Shown: positions 7,127 through 12,662 of the stretch, in pieces
How positions within the stretch are numbered: position 1 is the stretch's first letter
Layout of the letters: each line of letters starts with the position of its first letter
Assembly (NCBI GenBank): GCA_022560555.1
Contig: JADFSZ010000031.1
Span: 1 to 12,662, forward strand
Direction: 5' to 3'
Length of the DNA stretch: 12,662 bases
Origin: PVC group bacterium
GTDB taxonomy: Bacteria > GCA-001730085 > JADFSZ01
The notes under the pieces: model-generated
The model's database searches: none
The model's input: only the letters and a program-made list of their open reading frames with translations
Told to the model about the DNA's origin: nothing
Program-made: the position numbers and the translations under genes

Positions 7127-8157
7127 AAAAATCCGGAAAATTCTTTTCTCAGGCGATTCATAAATGAAACGGTCGCATCAGAAATCATTTTCTCCGAATC
7201 TAAAATAGCACTTTTTCGTTCCATCAGTACTTGCTCTGAGATAAATTTTAAATCATCAATATTATACAGATACACATCGGGTAATTTCCCCGCCGCTTCT
7301 TCTACGTTACGAGGGACTCCTAGATCAATCATGAACAAGGCCCGTCCTTTGCGCTGCTTCGCCCATTGTTGGACGCGTTCTTTTGTAATCACAGGTTTGT
7401 CAACCGCTACAGATGTCACGAGGATATCTGCCTCGAGAATCTGTGAATCCAGCGAATGGTACCCAAAACTTTTTGCTTGAATCGTTGTTGCCAAAGACTC
7501 AGCCCTTTCCGGGGTCCGGCTTGTGATAAAAATATTCGTTACGCTTTTGTTTTTAAATGCTTTGCACAGCTGAGTTGCGACGTCTCCGGCCCCGATGGAC
7601 ACTATGGTTTTTTCGTGAAGTTTAAAAAAGATTTTCTGAGACAGATCAACGGCAATAGAAGCCACACTTAATTTCCCTTGATTGATAGGGGTATGGGTCC
7701 TCACTTTTTTTCCTATCGAAAAAGACTTCTGAAAAAGAACATTCAGCACTTTTCCCGTAATATGATCATTGAAAGCGCGATTATAGGCCTCTTTCACTTG
7801 GCCTAATATTTCATTTTCCCCTATGACCATGGAGTCGAGACCGGAGGTCACGCGAAACAAATGATGCACAGCATCATTTTGAGTTTTAAAATAACACTTA
7901 TCTTCAAATTGGTCCGGGGAAAGACCTGCCATAGCACTCAGACCCTCCAAGACTTTCTTTTTGGCGTACTCTTCATCCCGTGTCACGCCATAGAATTCCG
8001 TTCTGTGGCATGTCGACAGCGGAGTAAGCTCATAGATCATCCCGTGATTCCCCACCACTTGAGAGAAGCTATCATAATTCCTATCATTGATAGCCAGCTT
8101 TTCCCTAAGATCAATGGGCGCCGTTTTATGGCTGATTCCAAGAACGAATATCTTCAT
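7117..8157 (-). CDS. hemA: Glutamyl-tRNA reductase, short form
   Basis: HemA reduces glutamyl-tRNA(Glu) to glutamate-1-semialdehyde with NADPH, the first committed step of the C5 route to heme and other tetrapyrroles. The catalytic cysteine is C50 in STCHRTEFY (the family usually has STCNRTE, so position 51 is His instead of Asn). The glutamate/tRNA-binding signature GLDSMVIGENEILGQVKEAY spans 106-125. The NADPH-binding loop GAGDVA is at 189-194. DLGVPRNVE (278-286) and YNIDDLK (298-304) are also conserved. At 346 residues it is about 70 shorter than the common form and stops soon after the spinal helix begins, so most of the C-terminal dimerisation domain is missing. It follows the hemX-like gene by 36 bases and has no clear ribosome site next to the ATG, suggesting coupling to that gene. 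The 3' end overlaps the glycosylase gene. Confidence 0.95.
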   Translation of the reverse strand: MKIFVLGISHKTAPIDLREKLAINDRNYDSFSQVVGNHGMIYELTPLSTCHRTEFYGVTRDEEYAKKKVLEGLSAMAGLSPDQFEDKCYFKTQNDAVHHLFRVTSGLDSMVIGENEILGQVKEAYNRAFNDHITGKVLNVLFQKSFSIGKKVRTHTPINQGKLSVASIAVDLSQKIFFKLHEKTIVSIGAGDVATQLCKAFKNKSVTNIFITSRTPERAESLATTIQAKSFGYHSLDSQILEADILVTSVAVDKPVITKERVQQWAKQRKGRALFMIDLGVPRNVEEAAGKLPDVYLYNIDDLKFISEQVLMERKSAILDSEKMISDATVSFMNRLRKEFSGFFQS

Positions 8158-8163
8158 AATCTA

Positions 8164-8191
8164 TTTATTGAAAATACCTTTTTATTGAAAA
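8164..8191. repeat. Direct repeat in the hemX-hemA gap
   Basis: TTTATTGAAAA occurs at 8164-8174 and again at 8181-8191, a 17-base period, filling most of the 36-base gap just upstream of the hemA ATG. It is A/T-rich and could be chance or a binding or ribosome-standby element; there is no independent support. Confidence 0.35.
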
Positions 8192-8193
8192 AT

Positions 8194-8991
8194 TCAAGCG
8201 CTTGTGCTGTGCGCCAGACAGACCACACACAAAAATACAATATAGACAAATATGGACGCATACGCGAGACGCGTTCGTCCTTCCAATAATTTCTGTTTCC
8301 AAACAATCAAGGCGGCATATAGAACGAGAACAAGTCCTGATAAAAAATATGTTGGATCAGATAGAAGGGTTGTGCCCGGATTATCTCTTTGGAGCACGAT
8401 CAGGCCCTTCAAGAACCCCCCCGCGAATGCAATTGTCCCTACCCACAGGGCCACATCGTTAAGACGATTCGTGAGCTCGAGCGACGGCAGACGAAATAGA
8501 AGAGGGCGGAAAGCTTTTTCTTTAATAAAGTAGGCTTCCATCAGGTACAGAAGCGAAAAGATAAAGGATAACGAAAAAGCGGCCAAAGCGATAAAAACAA
8601 GAAACGTATGCCCGCCGAGAAAGAAGCCTATATGATCGACAACAGCAAGTTCCCGGTTAAAGACAATCGCAAGAATCGAAAGCACAAGGGAAACTCCGCC
8701 AAGAACAATCGGACCGAAACTGAGGCTAAACATAATTTCCGCGAATACATAAACAACGCCGAGAATCACGATAGACAGAAGAAACCCGTTTTCAAAACCT
8801 GTGATCAACCACGTTTGATTGGCAACAAGACGGCTAATAAGCAGAGAGCCAATTAACCCGGTTGCAAGGAGATATCCCCCTTTAGATAAGGAAAGACATA
8901 TGGGACCCCGCCCGGCTCCCGCGATACTCGCAAGTCCCATGGAAAGAATATAAATCCCGATTGCAAAATATAGAAAGCTTTGGGGGAACAT
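8194..8991 (-). CDS. hemX: HemX/CcsA-like cytochrome c assembly family membrane protein
   Basis: A 265-residue integral membrane protein with about eight hydrophobic segments, belonging to the CcsA/CcmC superfamily. The conserved core is seen at HTFLVFIALAAFSLSF (128-143) with MEAYFIKEK next to it, RLPSLELTNRLND (167-179), and a final helix with H261. H128 and H261 are the likely paired histidines that contact heme in relatives. The tryptophan-rich WWD heme-handling loop of true CcsA is absent, which together with its position directly before hemA favours the HemX subgroup. HemX in Bacillus adjusts HemA abundance; a similar role here is an inference. The alternative is a cytochrome c synthase subunit. 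The upstream region has a good promoter whose -10 lies only 8 bases before the ATG and there is no Shine-Dalgarno sequence. Confidence 0.8.
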   Translation of the reverse strand: MFPQSFLYFAIGIYILSMGLASIAGAGRGPICLSLSKGGYLLATGLIGSLLISRLVANQTWLITGFENGFLLSIVILGVVYVFAEIMFSLSFGPIVLGGVSLVLSILAIVFNRELAVVDHIGFFLGGHTFLVFIALAAFSLSFIFSLLYLMEAYFIKEKAFRPLLFRLPSLELTNRLNDVALWVGTIAFAGGFLKGLIVLQRDNPGTTLLSDPTYFLSGLVLVLYAALIVWKQKLLEGRTRLAYASIFVYIVFLCVVCLAHSTSA

Positions 8992-8999
8992 AGCGGATT

Positions 9000-9028
9000 A
9001 TCATACGTCCCATTGGTAAAAAATGCAA
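9000..9028 (-). promoter_or_regulatory. Promoter of the hemX-hemA operon, probably giving a leaderless transcript
   Basis: Reading on the minus strand, TTGCAT (9023-9028) is followed after exactly 17 bases by TATGAT (9000-9005), five of six matches to the -10 consensus; the -35 is weak. The start codon of the hemX-like gene lies 8 bases further on, so a normal start site would fall at or next to the A of the ATG. No Shine-Dalgarno string is present in between. Confidence 0.6.
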
Positions 9029-9127
9029 TTTATTGTCTTTCCGGCTTAGGATTTGTTAAGGAGAAGACGACATTAAGCTGCTGAAAATCAAGACCCTACA
9101 AAGAATTAAAGAAAAACCATGCCCAGA

Positions 9128-9910
9128 CTATTGACCAAACATGTTACTGATCAAAACGGTAAATGTCAGCATAAAGGAGAGTCCGATCATGCATCCCCAC
9201 GCGGTGATAACTTTTCCTCCCTTTTCCATAGCGTCAGGAAGCATTTCGGAAATAACCAAATAAATCATGGCTCCTGCCGCAAAGCCCAATCCAACAGGTA
9301 AAAGCGGGTCAAAGATATGAACCGCTAATGCGGAGGGAACAGCTAAGAGCGGTTGCGGCAGGCTGGACACAATGGAAATCCCTGCACACTTCTTTGTCGA
9401 AACACCCTTATTGTGAAGAGGCAACGAAATGGCCATCCCCTCAGGAATATTGTGTACACCGATGGCCAGGGCCATCATAATTCCAAACCCCAGATCACCG
9501 GTGGCAAAACCGACACCAATCGCGATCCCTTCCGGGATGGAATGAATGAACATCGCAAGAAAAATCATGATCCCTTGAACACCCATTTGATCCCGTGCTT
9601 TTTTTAAATAGTGGGATTCCTCATGAAGAAATTTCTCTGTGAGCCAAAAGAAGGTCGCGCCTAATAATAGTCCGCCTATCACGCTATAGGGAGCAAGGGG
9701 ATATCGTGATTGAAGATTAATACCTTCTTGAACAAGAGAAAACGCGGACGCGGAAAGCATCATGCCGGCCGCAAAAGCGATCGAAAAGCTTTGCAGCACA
9801 TTGGAATCCCTCCGGAGAAAGTGAACAGGAAGAGCGCCAATCCCCGTAGCGAGAGCACTAGCAACTCCCGCCCATAGGGTCCATTGAATAATCGAGTAAT
9901 TAACATCCAT
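9128..9910 (-). CDS. ZIP-family metal transporter (ZupT/GufA type)
   Basis: A 260-residue inner-membrane transporter of divalent metals (zinc, and often iron or manganese) with about eight transmembrane helices. The two metal-site helices are clear: HSIPEGIAIGVGF starting at H123 (H123, E127) and HNIPEGMAISLPL starting at H153 (H153, E157). The short loop between helices carries His/Glu-rich HEESH (96-100), the usual place for a variable metal-binding loop. E222 in SEMLPDAMEK is also conserved. The protein direction is normally uptake into the cytoplasm. An AGAGG ribosome site lies 12 bases before the ATG. Directly upstream are a perfect TATAAT and an inverted repeat, which would fit metal-responsive repression. 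It is monocistronic, with 136 bases to the hemX-like gene downstream and no clear terminator in that gap. Confidence 0.92.
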   Translation of the reverse strand: MDVNYSIIQWTLWAGVASALATGIGALPVHFLRRDSNVLQSFSIAFAAGMMLSASAFSLVQEGINLQSRYPLAPYSVIGGLLLGATFFWLTEKFLHEESHYLKKARDQMGVQGIMIFLAMFIHSIPEGIAIGVGFATGDLGFGIMMALAIGVHNIPEGMAISLPLHNKGVSTKKCAGISIVSSLPQPLLAVPSALAVHIFDPLLPVGLGFAAGAMIYLVISEMLPDAMEKGGKVITAWGCMIGLSFMLTFTVLISNMFGQ

Positions 9911-9936
9911 AAGTCAAAATAGCCTCTAAACCGTGT

Positions 9937-9960
9937 ATTATATTTTATTTGGCTAAAATA
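9937..9960 (-). promoter_or_regulatory. ZIP transporter promoter with candidate metal-regulator operator
   Basis: On the minus strand a perfect TATAAT lies at 9937-9942, about 20 bases from the likely end of the 5' leader. A 7-base perfect inverted repeat with a 6-base spacer, TATTTTA-N6-TAAAATA, covers 9941-9960, immediately upstream of and touching the -10, in the spacer between -10 and -35. No clear -35 is visible. A repressor bound there would block the polymerase; Fur, Zur, DtxR or MntR-type regulators are candidates by context only. Confidence 0.5.
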
Positions 9961-10060
9961 ATACAGGCATAAATCAGCACAGATGATAGAGACTGTAGCA
10001 TTGTTAAGGTCTGAATTTATGAAGCTTAGATGAGTTTTAAAAAATTTATGCGGGAAAACC

Positions 10061-10432
10061 CTAAGACTGTGAGCCTGAGAAGGATTTCACAAGTTGCTCA
10101 ATGGAGGATGTATCATGTTCTGTCATCTGTTGGAATTTTAAGGCGGTTTCGATCATGCCTTGATCGGTTTTTTCGGATCGAATCACTTCGGCATAAATTG
10201 TGAGCGGTTCCGCTTGATCCGGGATACGGACGCGTAAGCCGAGAACACTCCCGGACTCAAATGTTTCCAAAGAGGTCACTTTCATTCCGCCGATTGAGAG
10301 ATCCCCTGATTTAACAAAAATATCTTTGGCGCCCTTCACAGACGTGTTTTGATTAAATATTTTCCAATTGAGGATATGTTTATAAGGGATACGAACATAC
10401 TGGCGGCGGTCATTTTTGGGATCAACACTCAT
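10061..10432 (-). CDS. PilZ-domain c-di-GMP receptor protein
   Basis: A 123-residue stand-alone PilZ domain. The N-terminal RxxxR is R10-QYV-R14 and the second half-site DxSxxG is D44-L-S46-IG-G49, the two motifs that wrap around cyclic di-GMP, so ligand binding is likely intact. Strands such as GSVLGLRVRIP and IYAEVIRSEK complete the barrel. I start it at the ATG at 10430-10432, because AAGGAG lies 6 bases before it. An ATG two codons earlier directly abuts this site and cannot use it. It has its own promoter-like element at 10466-10479 and is separated from the Spy-like gene upstream by a strong terminator, so it is a single-gene unit. The partner controlled by it is unknown; motility, secretion or polysaccharide output are common in the family. 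Confidence 0.9.
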   Translation of the reverse strand: MSVDPKNDRRQYVRIPYKHILNWKIFNQNTSVKGAKDIFVKSGDLSIGGMKVTSLETFESGSVLGLRVRIPDQAEPLTIYAEVIRSEKTDQGMIETALKFQQMTEHDTSSIEQLVKSFSGSQS

Positions 10433-10465
10433 GTCCATCTCCTTGGGGCAAACAATTCTGATGTC

Positions 10466-10479
10466 ACATATCTTAGCAT
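10466..10479 (-). promoter_or_regulatory. Extended -10 promoter candidate of the PilZ gene
   Basis: The minus strand reads ATGCTAAGATATGT, in which TGC-TAAGAT has the form of an extended -10 box. It leaves a leader of about 25 bases that contains the AAGGAG ribosome site. The same 14 bases occur at 12175-12188 at the start of the sigma-factor gene in the same orientation. No -35 is evident. Confidence 0.45.
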
Positions 10480-10488
10480 AATTTTAAG

Positions 10489-10527
10489 AAAAAACCCTTG
10501 CTATTCATGTCATATAGCAAGGGTTTT
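10489..10527 (-). terminator. Strong intrinsic terminator of the sigma / anti-sigma / Spy-like operon
   Basis: A perfect 14-base-pair stem (arms 10491-10504 and 10514-10527, AAAACCCTTGCTAT and its complement) with a 9-base loop. Read on the minus strand it is followed by a run of T, reaching TTTTTT with the arm's own T residues, about 30 bases after the Spy-like stop. The plus strand also ends its arm in TTTT, so some bidirectional activity is possible, though no plus-strand gene reads into it. Confidence 0.85.
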
Positions 10528-10556
10528 GTGCATAACCTTCGGTGGTTTTAGCGCTT

Positions 10557-11090
10557 TTATTCCTCAGTCTGAGAACGTCTATTTTGCCGGCCATGCTGTC
10601 CGTAATGACCCTTGCGGTTTTTCTTTTTTGACTGAAAATTTTCGTGCATGGTCTGAAACTGCTCAGCCGTCAAGATTTCACGCATTCTAATCATTCTTTC
10701 TACCCTGGCATCCATCTGCTCAGCATTCAATGCTTTGATTTCATCGTTAAGCCGATAGATAGTTTCCAGATTGAGAGTTTCATTTTGGAATTCTGCTCTT
10801 AACGCTTCTCTTTTAGCATGGATTTGTTCTCGTGCTTCTTTACCGGCATGAGGACCTTCTTTTTTTTGTGCCTTCAGAGCTTCCGCCTGCTCATCTGTTA
10901 AGTTGAGGAGCTCTTTTAACTTTTCAAAATGCTTGCCCTCACCTTTCGGTCCTTGCCCATTTTTTTCAAATTCCCCTTGCCGAGGAAACTTTCGCTGCGG
11001 TTCAGGAGCATCCTCATCGGAATGCGCATAAGCACCGGGGGCCCAGCACAAAACGCTTAAAATCATCACAAATATTATCTGTTTATTCAT
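10557..11090 (-). CDS. Spy/CpxP-like periplasmic LTxxQ protein
   Basis: A 177-residue exported protein. Residues 1-22 form a signal peptide with cleavage expected after AYA. The mature protein is charged and helical and contains two LTxxQ motifs, LTDEQ (64-68) and LTAEQ (140-144), the signature of the Spy/CpxP/CnrX-like envelope stress and metal-sensing proteins, which chaperone unfolded periplasmic proteins or sense metals. The C-terminus (about 155-172) is strongly basic and has two His (HYGQHG). The ATG has a perfect AAAGGAGG ribosome site 8-9 bases away, implying high expression. It is the third gene after the ECF sigma factor and the anti-sigma factor, an arrangement known for periplasmic sensor proteins in metal-resistance systems. 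Whether it is a sensor or a chaperone output cannot be told. Confidence 0.83.
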   Translation of the reverse strand: MNKQIIFVMILSVLCWAPGAYAHSDEDAPEPQRKFPRQGEFEKNGQGPKGEGKHFEKLKELLNLTDEQAEALKAQKKEGPHAGKEAREQIHAKREALRAEFQNETLNLETIYRLNDEIKALNAEQMDARVERMIRMREILTAEQFQTMHENFQSKKKNRKGHYGQHGRQNRRSQTEE

Positions 11091-11145
11091 GGTTGATCCC
11101 TCCTTTCTAGAAACTTAGACATAAGAAAATACGAATGGGTTTCAT

Positions 11146-11604
11146 TTATAAAAAGAATTCTTCAAGAAAGTATTCCTCATTTTCAAAGTCTGTCCCCATA
11201 AACTCTTCAAACTCATCCGTCAAATATAATATGGCATCTTCGTGCTCCATAACACACACGATAGGAGGTTTTATCGTTTCGGCAAATTCACGCGCGGCAA
11301 AAAAGCTGATGAGTAGAAGAGCCGCGAAGGCCAAAGGGAGAATGGGTTTTGGGAAATGAAAGATTGAAGTCCCCTTTTCTTTTTGGGTTTCAATCCTATT
11401 CTTAATGTTCTGCCAATCGTCATCCGGCACGGAATGTTTTTGAGCCGTCTCCATGGGAAGAATGACTTCCGTCGCGTGATTGAAAAACTCCATACACGTG
11501 GGACATTGATCGAGGTGCTCGTCCACGACCTTTTTTTGCTCGGGGGAGATCTCCTTATTAAGATAGTCGTTTAGTAGTATATCTTGTATTTGCTCACAAT
11601 TCAT
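11146..11604 (-). CDS. Zinc-finger anti-sigma factor with acidic periplasmic tail
   Basis: A 152-residue single-pass inner-membrane anti-sigma factor that should hold the ECF sigma factor inactive. The cytoplasmic ZAS zinc finger has C3 and then H30-x3-C34-x2-C37 (EHLDQCPTC), the zf-HC2 pattern. One transmembrane helix runs from about 88 to 103 (PILPLAFAALLLISFF). The remaining tail of about 48 residues should be periplasmic and is unusually acidic: 13 Asp/Glu between residues 120 and 149, in a tail with one Cys and one His. I start at the ATG at 11602-11604, which has AAAGGA about 11 bases upstream. An ATG four codons earlier directly abuts that site. The start lies inside the sigma-factor gene (11-base overlap), which points to translational coupling and a balanced ratio of the two proteins. 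Confidence 0.86.
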   Translation of the reverse strand: MNCEQIQDILLNDYLNKEISPEQKKVVDEHLDQCPTCMEFFNHATEVILPMETAQKHSVPDDDWQNIKNRIETQKEKGTSIFHFPKPILPLAFAALLLISFFAAREFAETIKPPIVCVMEHEDAILYLTDEFEEFMGTDFENEEYFLEEFFL

Positions 11605-12178
11605 TTTTGACCACATCCTTTCTTAAAGTCATGAGTTTTTCTCTCGCCCTTCTTAATTTTGTTTTCACAGTATTCACATTCATTTTTAACGCGTCCGCTA
11701 TATCCTGACAGCTCAACCCTTCAATGTGTTTTAGAACCATACAGGCTCTTTCCTGAACCTGGAGTTTGCTTAAAAGCGTGTTGAGCCGTTGCTCGTTGTC
11801 AACTTGGTCCATGTGTTTATTTACATCGTTTTGCCAAGGCTTTCCTGGTTCTTCAATATGTGATTTTAATGCTTTTTCTTTAATCTTAGATTCCTTCTTG
11901 GCGGTATTAATGGCCGTGTTCATCGCAATCCGATAAAGCCAGGTTTTAAAAGAAGAATCAAACCGGAAATTTTTGAGCTTGCGGTACACAGTCAAAAAAA
12001 CCTCTTGTGACACATCTTTGGCGGTTTCCCGGTCGTTTGTGACACGCAAACTCACATTAAACACAAATCCCGCGTAATACCGGTAAATCTTTTCAAAAGC
12101 ATCCAAATCGCCGGTCGATGCTTTTTTAATGATGTCTTGTGTGATCAAATCATCCATATTATTCATTCTATTAGACAT
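11594..12178 (-). CDS. ECF-type RNA polymerase sigma factor
   Basis: A 194-residue group IV sigma factor. Region 2 (about 25-95) has the polymerase-core and -10 recognition pattern, FNVSLRVTNDRETAKDVSQEVFLTVYRKLKNF and FKTWLYRIAMNTAIN, and region 4 (about 135-190) holds the -35 helix-turn-helix, HIEGLSCQDIADALKMNVNTVKTKLRRAREKL. It is followed by an overlapping anti-sigma gene and a Spy-like gene, so it likely controls an envelope or metal stress response including its own operon. The start is uncertain: the ATG at 12178 has no ribosome site and is directly abutted by a TAAGAT -10-like hexamer. If that hexamer is the promoter, translation must begin at the ATG at 12166 or 12157 (MDDLITQD, a typical ECF N-terminus). 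The longest frame is given. Confidence 0.93.
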   Translation of the reverse strand: MSNRMNNMDDLITQDIIKKASTGDLDAFEKIYRYYAGFVFNVSLRVTNDRETAKDVSQEVFLTVYRKLKNFRFDSSFKTWLYRIAMNTAINTAKKESKIKEKALKSHIEEPGKPWQNDVNKHMDQVDNEQRLNTLLSKLQVQERACMVLKHIEGLSCQDIADALKMNVNTVKTKLRRAREKLMTLRKDVVKNEL

Positions 12179-12188
12179 ATCTTAGCAT
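12175..12188 (-). promoter_or_regulatory. Extended -10 promoter candidate of the ECF sigma operon
   Basis: On the minus strand ATGCTAAGATATGT is identical to the 14 bases upstream of the PilZ gene (10466-10479). It contains TGC-TAAGAT, an extended -10 form, ending directly at the first possible ATG. A start site here would fall inside the longest sigma-factor reading frame, making the true start codon one of the downstream ATGs. No shared -35 is visible. Confidence 0.4.
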
Positions 12189-12216
12189 GAAAAGGTTTCA
12201 GATTTGAGTTTGCGGG

Positions 12217-12228
12217 AGGCAGGCAGGC
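12217..12228. repeat. AGGC tetranucleotide repeat, three copies
   Basis: AGGCAGGCAGGC forms a short G/C-rich patch in the otherwise A/T-rich gap between the sigma-factor gene and pdxH. The remainder of that 126-base gap shows no hairpin or gene. A short repeat such as this is probably incidental. Confidence 0.4.
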
Positions 12229-12304
12229 GTGTATGTATTTTTACAACAACAACTTATGAATAATTTTCTGAGAGCCAACCGGGAGATTTGTCAAACAGAT
12301 AAAA

Positions 12305-12662
12305 CTAGGGGGAAAGCCTCTCTATGAACCAGTTTCCTTGAGGATTTTTTTGATACCGCAAACGATCATTCATCCGTCCGGCGCGCCCCTGCCAAAATTC
12401 AAATAGGCTAGGAATCACCAAGTAACCTCCCCAGAAAGGAGGCCGAGGAATCTCTTTGTTTTCATATTTTTTTTCAAGTTCGCGCATACGTTCTTCTAAG
12501 ACTTCCCGTGACGCAATCACTTGAGATTGACAAGACGCCCAAGCTGACAGCTGGCTTTCACGGGGCCGGGTTTGAAAATAGGCGTCAGATTCTTCGGGGC
12601 TGATTTTTTTGACGTCTCCCTCGATGGTGACTTGACGGACAAATTGATCCCACCAAAACACG
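12305..12662 (-). CDS. pdxH: Pyridoxamine 5'-phosphate oxidase, C-terminal part (partial)
   Basis: The frame is open to the right edge, so the N-terminal half lies beyond the window; the first codon read as a start (GTG near 12661) is an internal Val in VFWWDQFVRQ. PdxH oxidises pyridoxine or pyridoxamine 5'-phosphate to pyridoxal 5'-phosphate with FMN. Seen are RQVTIEGDVKKISPEESDAYF, RPRESQLSAWASCQSQVI and the C-terminal PdxH signature FEFWQGRAGRMNDRLRY, followed by WFIERLSP and a TAG at 12305-12307. In most homologues this spacing leaves only the FMN-binding N-terminal half missing. No terminator is obvious after the stop. It is upstream of the sigma-factor operon on the same strand but 126 bases away, so probably independent. 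Confidence 0.93.
   Translation of the reverse strand, partial: VFWWDQFVRQVTIEGDVKKISPEESDAYFQTRPRESQLSAWASCQSQVIASREVLEERMRELEKKYENKEIPRPPFWGGYLVIPSLFEFWQGRAGRMNDRLRYQKNPQGNWFIERLSP

Noticed and set aside
7861-8289. Plus-strand open frame opposite hemA and the hemX-like gene
   Set aside because: It crosses the ends of two well-supported genes on the other strand and encodes no recognisable protein; it is a shadow of the real coding strand.
11104-11113. TTTCTAGAAA palindrome overlapping the Spy-like ribosome site
   Set aside because: Its right half is part of the AAAGGAGG ribosome site context and it is only 10 bases; no further evidence for an operator.
1-12662. tRNA, rRNA, CRISPR arrays, transposases or attachment sites
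   Set aside because: I looked on both strands for tRNA-like cloverleaf arms, regularly spaced repeats, and transposase or integrase motifs and found none; all coding sequence is accounted for by chromosomal housekeeping and accessory genes.

Overview
The window is a densely packed bacterial chromosomal segment with moderate G+C by eye and very short intergenic gaps. It carries fifteen recognisable genes, two of them cut by the window edges. There are no RNA genes, insertion sequences or CRISPR arrays. A diderm envelope is suggested by an ECF sigma factor / anti-sigma / Spy-like periplasmic protein module and by a glutamyl-tRNA route to tetrapyrroles. The gene style would fit a poorly characterised lineage such as Omnitrophota, but that is an inference from general feel; nothing in the window fixes the taxon.

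Left part (1-3702): the tail of an EVE-domain protein (1-132), then a membrane-anchored M28 aminopeptidase-like protein (200-1189). It meets, tail to tail, a minus-strand four-gene cluster reading 3702 to 1184. In transcription order this holds a membrane-anchored protein of unknown function, a small exported protein, a CYTH-domain phosphate-transfer enzyme and a class II-type histone-deacetylase-family amidohydrolase. The gaps in this cluster are 3, 17 and 30 bases, so it is probably one operon.

Middle (3809-8991): a sodium:solute symporter (+), an HD-domain hydrolase (-), a type-5 uracil-DNA glycosylase (+), then hemA and a hemX/ccsA-like membrane gene (both -). The symporter/HD and glycosylase/hemA pairs converge with their stop codons overlapping, as does the peptidase/deacetylase pair on the left. 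The HemA product lacks most of the usual C-terminal dimerisation domain. The hemX-like gene has a good promoter so close to its ATG that the message should be leaderless.

Right part (9128-12662), all on the minus strand: a ZIP metal transporter with an inverted repeat next to a perfect -10 box, a PilZ c-di-GMP receptor, a strong bidirectional hairpin terminator, the ECF sigma / anti-sigma / Spy-like operon, and the C-terminal part of pdxH running off the right edge. The pilZ and sigma-factor upstream regions share an identical 14-base element containing an extended -10 box.

I did not find a convincing wholly new system. The best candidates for a second look are the unknown envelope-protein pair with CYTH and deacetylase enzymes, the metal or envelope-stress ECF module with a strongly acidic anti-sigma tail, the short HemA, and the putative ZIP operator.
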